A stretch of DNA of 64,000 bases from Thermosynechococcus sp. NK55a. GTDB taxonomy: Bacteria; Cyanobacteriota; Cyanobacteriia; Thermosynechococcales; Thermosynechococcaceae. This document shows, piece after piece, positions 61,609 to 64,000 of the stretch; position 1 is the first letter of the stretch; each line of letters starts with the position of its first letter. The notes under the pieces are model-generated. The model was not told where the DNA came from. It did no database searches and saw nothing but the letters and a program-made list of their open reading frames with translations. The stretch lies in contig NC_023033.1 of NCBI RefSeq assembly GCF_000505665.1, positions 1,826,313-1,890,312 of the forward strand, written 5' to 3'. Both the position numbers and the translations under genes were made by a program.

Positions 61609-61630
61609 CTCAAGGTTATCTCAAGGTTAA
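61609..61630. repeat. 11-bp tandem pair between porin and DUF3685 genes
   Basis: CTCAAGGTTAT is followed directly by CTCAAGGTTAA (10 of 11 identical). Confidence 0.7.
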
Positions 61631-61653
61631 AAGTGGTTTAAGAATAGGCTGCT

Positions 61654-63330
61654 TCAAGGTTTAGATGAATTTTTTTGGGCTTCAGCGCGACTCCAGCCAC
61701 TGCCAACGGATTGACCAATTCCCTGCAAAATGCCTCGGCCAATCAGCCCCAAACCGCGACCAATCACCTGCGTCAGCAGATAGACCACCCCCTTGCCGAC
61801 CCAAGCCACCACTGCACGCACTGGGGGGGCTAAAGCATCGCGAGCCTCAAGAGCCAAGGTCAGAGCGTAGGGAATCCCTTCTAGTTGCATCAGTTCCTTT
61901 TGACGGGGGACAGTCAGCGCCAGTTCCTGAATCCCTCGCTCCGTTAGCCGCAGTAAAACCAAGCGACTTTCAAAGATGTTTTGCGGTTCCTTGACCCAAC
62001 ATTGCCAGCGGTAATGCCAAGAGAGAGCGTTGCGAAAGCGTTCTATTTCCCGCGTTGAGATGTATTGCGACTGGAAAAATGTCTGCTGAATCACCGCGCT
62101 ATAGCAACACCGATTCAGGAGTGGATAGACGATGCCATTGGCAATAGTGAGCAACCAGTGATCAAGGAGGGCATCGAGGATCTCTAAGGCCGCAGCGGTG
62201 CCGTAGCGATAGGTTTGCTGATGGAGGGTGAGGGGCTGCTGGACCAGTAAATGAGCCAGCATCTCCGCCACAAACGGGATTCGCTTCAGATACACGCTGA
62301 CCACGGTTTCCCTTTCTGTGAGCAATTCCTCAATGAGGTCGGCGTTACTGCCGAGGGCAAAACGATAGGGACGAAAAAACTCCCGCAGGCTCTGCTCCCA
62401 CAGGTCCTGTAGTAGGGGGTTGCCCCGCTGGTGCAGAAATTCAATACTAGGGGGTGTCGCTTGTAGAGTGCGCACCAGGACATCCCACTGCCGCAGGATA
62501 GTATAGAGCAGTTCCCGCCGCTGTTGGAGGATGAGCACCTCTAGCTCCAAAGGCTGCGATGTTAGGTTCAACAGATCCGACTGCAGCCGTTGTAAGCAGC
62601 GATCCACCAGTTGGGAAATGATTTCAATCTGCGGACGCACGGGGGATGCCACCGGCCTAAGGGGTGTTTGACTTGGCTGTGGCAGGAAACGGGACACCAA
62701 CCAGCGGGCGGCCCGAATTTCCCGATGGCGGCCTTCACACACAAGCCGTTCAAGGGGCGACAGGCTCGCCCGACCCAGATGCTGATCCAAAGCCTGCAAC
62801 CATGCATCCATTTCCCCCAGTCCTTGCTGGAGAACCTGGTACCGCCAACGATCCCACGGATTGGGAAACAGCACCCTCAAAGGCGGCTTCGGGGGCGTTA
62901 CTGTGTGAACGATTTCCCCTTGGGCAATGGCCAGAATTCCCGCCAACAGATCACTCAGCGCCGTATTGCGATGGTAAATGCCTTCGACAGCGGCCTGTTG
63001 AGCAAGGGAGACTAACTCAAGGGCAGCGGGTCGGACGGTGAGAATGATCCGCAGGGCAGGATAGTGTTGTTTCAGCCACTGCCACAGCCAAGGGGTGGTG
63101 GCATCATTGACCGTGAGTTGGGCATCACAGAGAACAATCCAAGGCGTGCGTTCCTCATCGAGGGGCGTGTTTTCCAGATAGGTGATTAGGCTGTGGCCAT
63201 CGTGAAAGACCAGCGGCTCAATTCCCAACTGCTGTCGAATGCCTGTCCAGAGGCCAAGGCGGATAACATCTTCTCCTTCGACAATAATCAGGCCAAAAGT
63301 CGGGGAGGCATCAGCAGTGGTAGGAGTCAT
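61654..63330 (-). CDS. DUF3685 (Ycf55-like) protein with N-terminal pseudo-receiver
   Basis: A 558-residue protein. The first about 130 residues resemble a response-regulator receiver: FGLIIVEGEDVIRLGLWTGI, VLCDAQLT at the phospho-acceptor position, and RIILTVRPAA. The Lys of a true receiver is not clear, so it may not be phosphorylated. The remainder is the DUF3685 domain, shared with the plastid Ycf55 protein and ending in helical, weakly hydrophobic sequence (VVAWVGKGVVYLLTQVIGRG). No enzymatic function is known. The start ATG at 63328-63330 is convincing. It lies upstream of the porin on the same strand, separated by about 250 bases. Confidence 0.87.
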   Translation of the reverse strand: MTPTTADASPTFGLIIVEGEDVIRLGLWTGIRQQLGIEPLVFHDGHSLITYLENTPLDEERTPWIVLCDAQLTVNDATTPWLWQWLKQHYPALRIILTVRPAALELVSLAQQAAVEGIYHRNTALSDLLAGILAIAQGEIVHTVTPPKPPLRVLFPNPWDRWRYQVLQQGLGEMDAWLQALDQHLGRASLSPLERLVCEGRHREIRAARWLVSRFLPQPSQTPLRPVASPVRPQIEIISQLVDRCLQRLQSDLLNLTSQPLELEVLILQQRRELLYTILRQWDVLVRTLQATPPSIEFLHQRGNPLLQDLWEQSLREFFRPYRFALGSNADLIEELLTERETVVSVYLKRIPFVAEMLAHLLVQQPLTLHQQTYRYGTAAALEILDALLDHWLLTIANGIVYPLLNRCCYSAVIQQTFFQSQYISTREIERFRNALSWHYRWQCWVKEPQNIFESRLVLLRLTERGIQELALTVPRQKELMQLEGIPYALTLALEARDALAPPVRAVVAWVGKGVVYLLTQVIGRGLGLIGRGILQGIGQSVGSGWSRAEAQKNSSKP

Positions 63331-63365
63331 GGGCCTTTGGTGGAGACTTTGGTGGGGGTGGTAAG

Positions 63366-63385
63366 GGACTATTCAGGACTATTCA
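63366..63385. repeat. Perfect 10-bp tandem duplication upstream of the DUF3685 gene
   Basis: GGACTATTCA occurs twice in succession, 36 bases before the DUF3685 start on the other strand. Confidence 0.88.
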
Positions 63386-63438
63386 GATATTGACCGAGAA
63401 CCCCCCTGATAAACAATTCCACAATGTTTGGCACCCAC

Positions 63439-63725
63439 TTAACTCAACGCCAGCATGGAGATCTTTAGGGCTATCTGGAGGGAGGGCAGCGGTAGTTTCT
63501 GGGAAATTCCTTGCCAAACCGTTAGCAGCCATTGATTTTCAGCTTGCCGCACGTATTGCTCGACACAGGGGCGCTTTGGGTTAATGAGTAGATATTCCTG
63601 AGGGGTTGGAATCTGGCGATAGTCAAAAAACGTTGGCCTGCGATTCCGATTGCTATCTCTTCTTGAGCTCAGTCAGGGGCAGGGGTGAGATGCCTGATCT
63701 CTGTTTCCAAGGCTACAGCCATCAT
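63439..63725 (-). pseudogene. Remnant of a second Uma2-family gene with an internal deletion
   Basis: The ATG at 63725 has AGGAG at suitable spacing and begins MMAVALETEIRHLTPAPD, then a stop. In another frame, 63439-63672 reads LSSRRDSNRNRRPTFFDYR and then QIPTPQEYLLINPKR, PCVEQYVRQAENQWLLTVWQ, the conserved C-terminal half of Uma2 nuclease-like proteins. The middle 80 or so residues, including most of the catalytic core, are missing. Only about 95 codons remain compared with about 190 in intact members. This is the second Uma2 ruin in the window, unlike the first in having lost sequence by deletion. Confidence 0.75.
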
Positions 63726-63815
63726 GGTTTTTCTCCTAACCCTTCAGAAGGTAGGGTGGTTATCGCCCCTGTGGGCAATAGGCTATACTGCTGAAGCTGT
63801 GGTTTTCTCCGACCG

Positions 63816-64000
63816 ATGGAGCCAACGCCTGACTTTGTTTTGCCGATTCCGGCTGCAGATGCCCCCCTGTCTGAGGAGGAATTTTTCCAACAGGTGCGCC
63901 AAGCGTGGCAGGTGTGTGAGCGCTTTGACCTGCAAACGGAGATCTGGCGGGGGCAAATTCTACGGACAGTGCGCGATCGCTATCGCCGTCAAGGAGATGA
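63816..64000 (+). CDS. Start of an unrecognised gene, cut by the window end
   Basis: An open frame from the ATG at 63816 runs to the window end: MEPTPDFVLPIPAADAPLSE then EEFFQQVRQAWQVCERFDLQ and TEIWRGQILRTVRDRYRRQG. Codon use looks coding and includes a HIP1 octamer. The segment WQVCERFDLQTEIWRGQIL reminds me of a conserved cyanobacterial hypothetical family, but I cannot name it. Only about 61 codons are visible. Confidence 0.7.
   Translation, partial: MEPTPDFVLPIPAADAPLSEEEFFQQVRQAWQVCERFDLQTEIWRGQILRTVRDRYRRQGD

Overview
The window is cyanobacterial chromosome. It encodes the phycobilisome core-membrane linker ApcE, the cyanobacterial response regulator RpaB, subunits of the dark-operative protochlorophyllide reductase (ChlL, ChlN), a CPP1-like protein, a DUF3685/Ycf55 protein, an SLH/OprB iron-type porin, and many copies of the HIP1 octamer GCGATCGC. 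From remembered protein similarity I think it is a Thermosynechococcus-type unicellular thermophile, but no database was searched. Genes are dense, lie on both strands and often overlap by a few bases. There is no rRNA operon, CRISPR array, prophage or intact insertion sequence. One tRNA gene (Glu, TTC) is present.

Layout. 1-5300: universal stress protein (5' truncated), MiaE-like hydroxylase, a frameshifted PilP-like lipoprotein, rpe, thiO, a TIGR02652 protein and thiL. 5513-12000: apcE with a clear terminator, then a tight run of rpaB, a conserved hypothetical gene and a DUF39 sulfur-transfer enzyme. 12224-18100: hmpF-type coiled-coil pilus protein, a secreted TPR protein, an EF-G paralogue and a family 2 glycosyltransferase. 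18109-20940: tRNA-Glu, aspartate aminotransferase, a decayed Uma2-family gene and a frameshifted ROK sugar kinase. 20938-30800: LCP protein, obgE, a CHAT-TPR protein that overlaps a frameshifted histidine kinase, murJ, dnaN and a CPP1-like gene. 31438-34122: chlL, a DUF5331 gene and a frameshifted chlN. 34199-38976: the pilus machine operon pilM-pilN-pilO-pilQ (minus strand). 39263-44284: ackA, a PLD/EF-hand/HhH protein, apt and a purine permease. 44649-48337: a four-gene minor-pilin cluster. 48578-55559: carB, a RemA-like gene, ileS, ruvX. 55643-64000: a DUF3782-like protein, a C-DES-like PLP enzyme, purN, a C-terminal processing protease, the porin, the DUF3685 protein, a second Uma2 remnant and the start of an unrecognised gene.

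Themes. Type IV pilus functions recur at four places (PilP-like lipoprotein, HmpF, PilMNOQ, minor pilins). Light harvesting and chlorophyll synthesis are represented by apcE, rpaB, chlL/chlN and CPP1. Purine metabolism appears as purN, apt and an NCS2 permease.

Two unusual patterns stand out. First, four otherwise well conserved genes (PilP-like, ROK kinase, histidine kinase, chlN) are each broken by one base in a homopolymer, which could be real mutation or sequencing error. Second, many intergenic stretches carry a perfect or near-perfect two-copy tandem duplication of 9-14 bp, close to one helical turn. A 10-bp duplication of this kind is one of the lesions in the Uma2 pseudogene.
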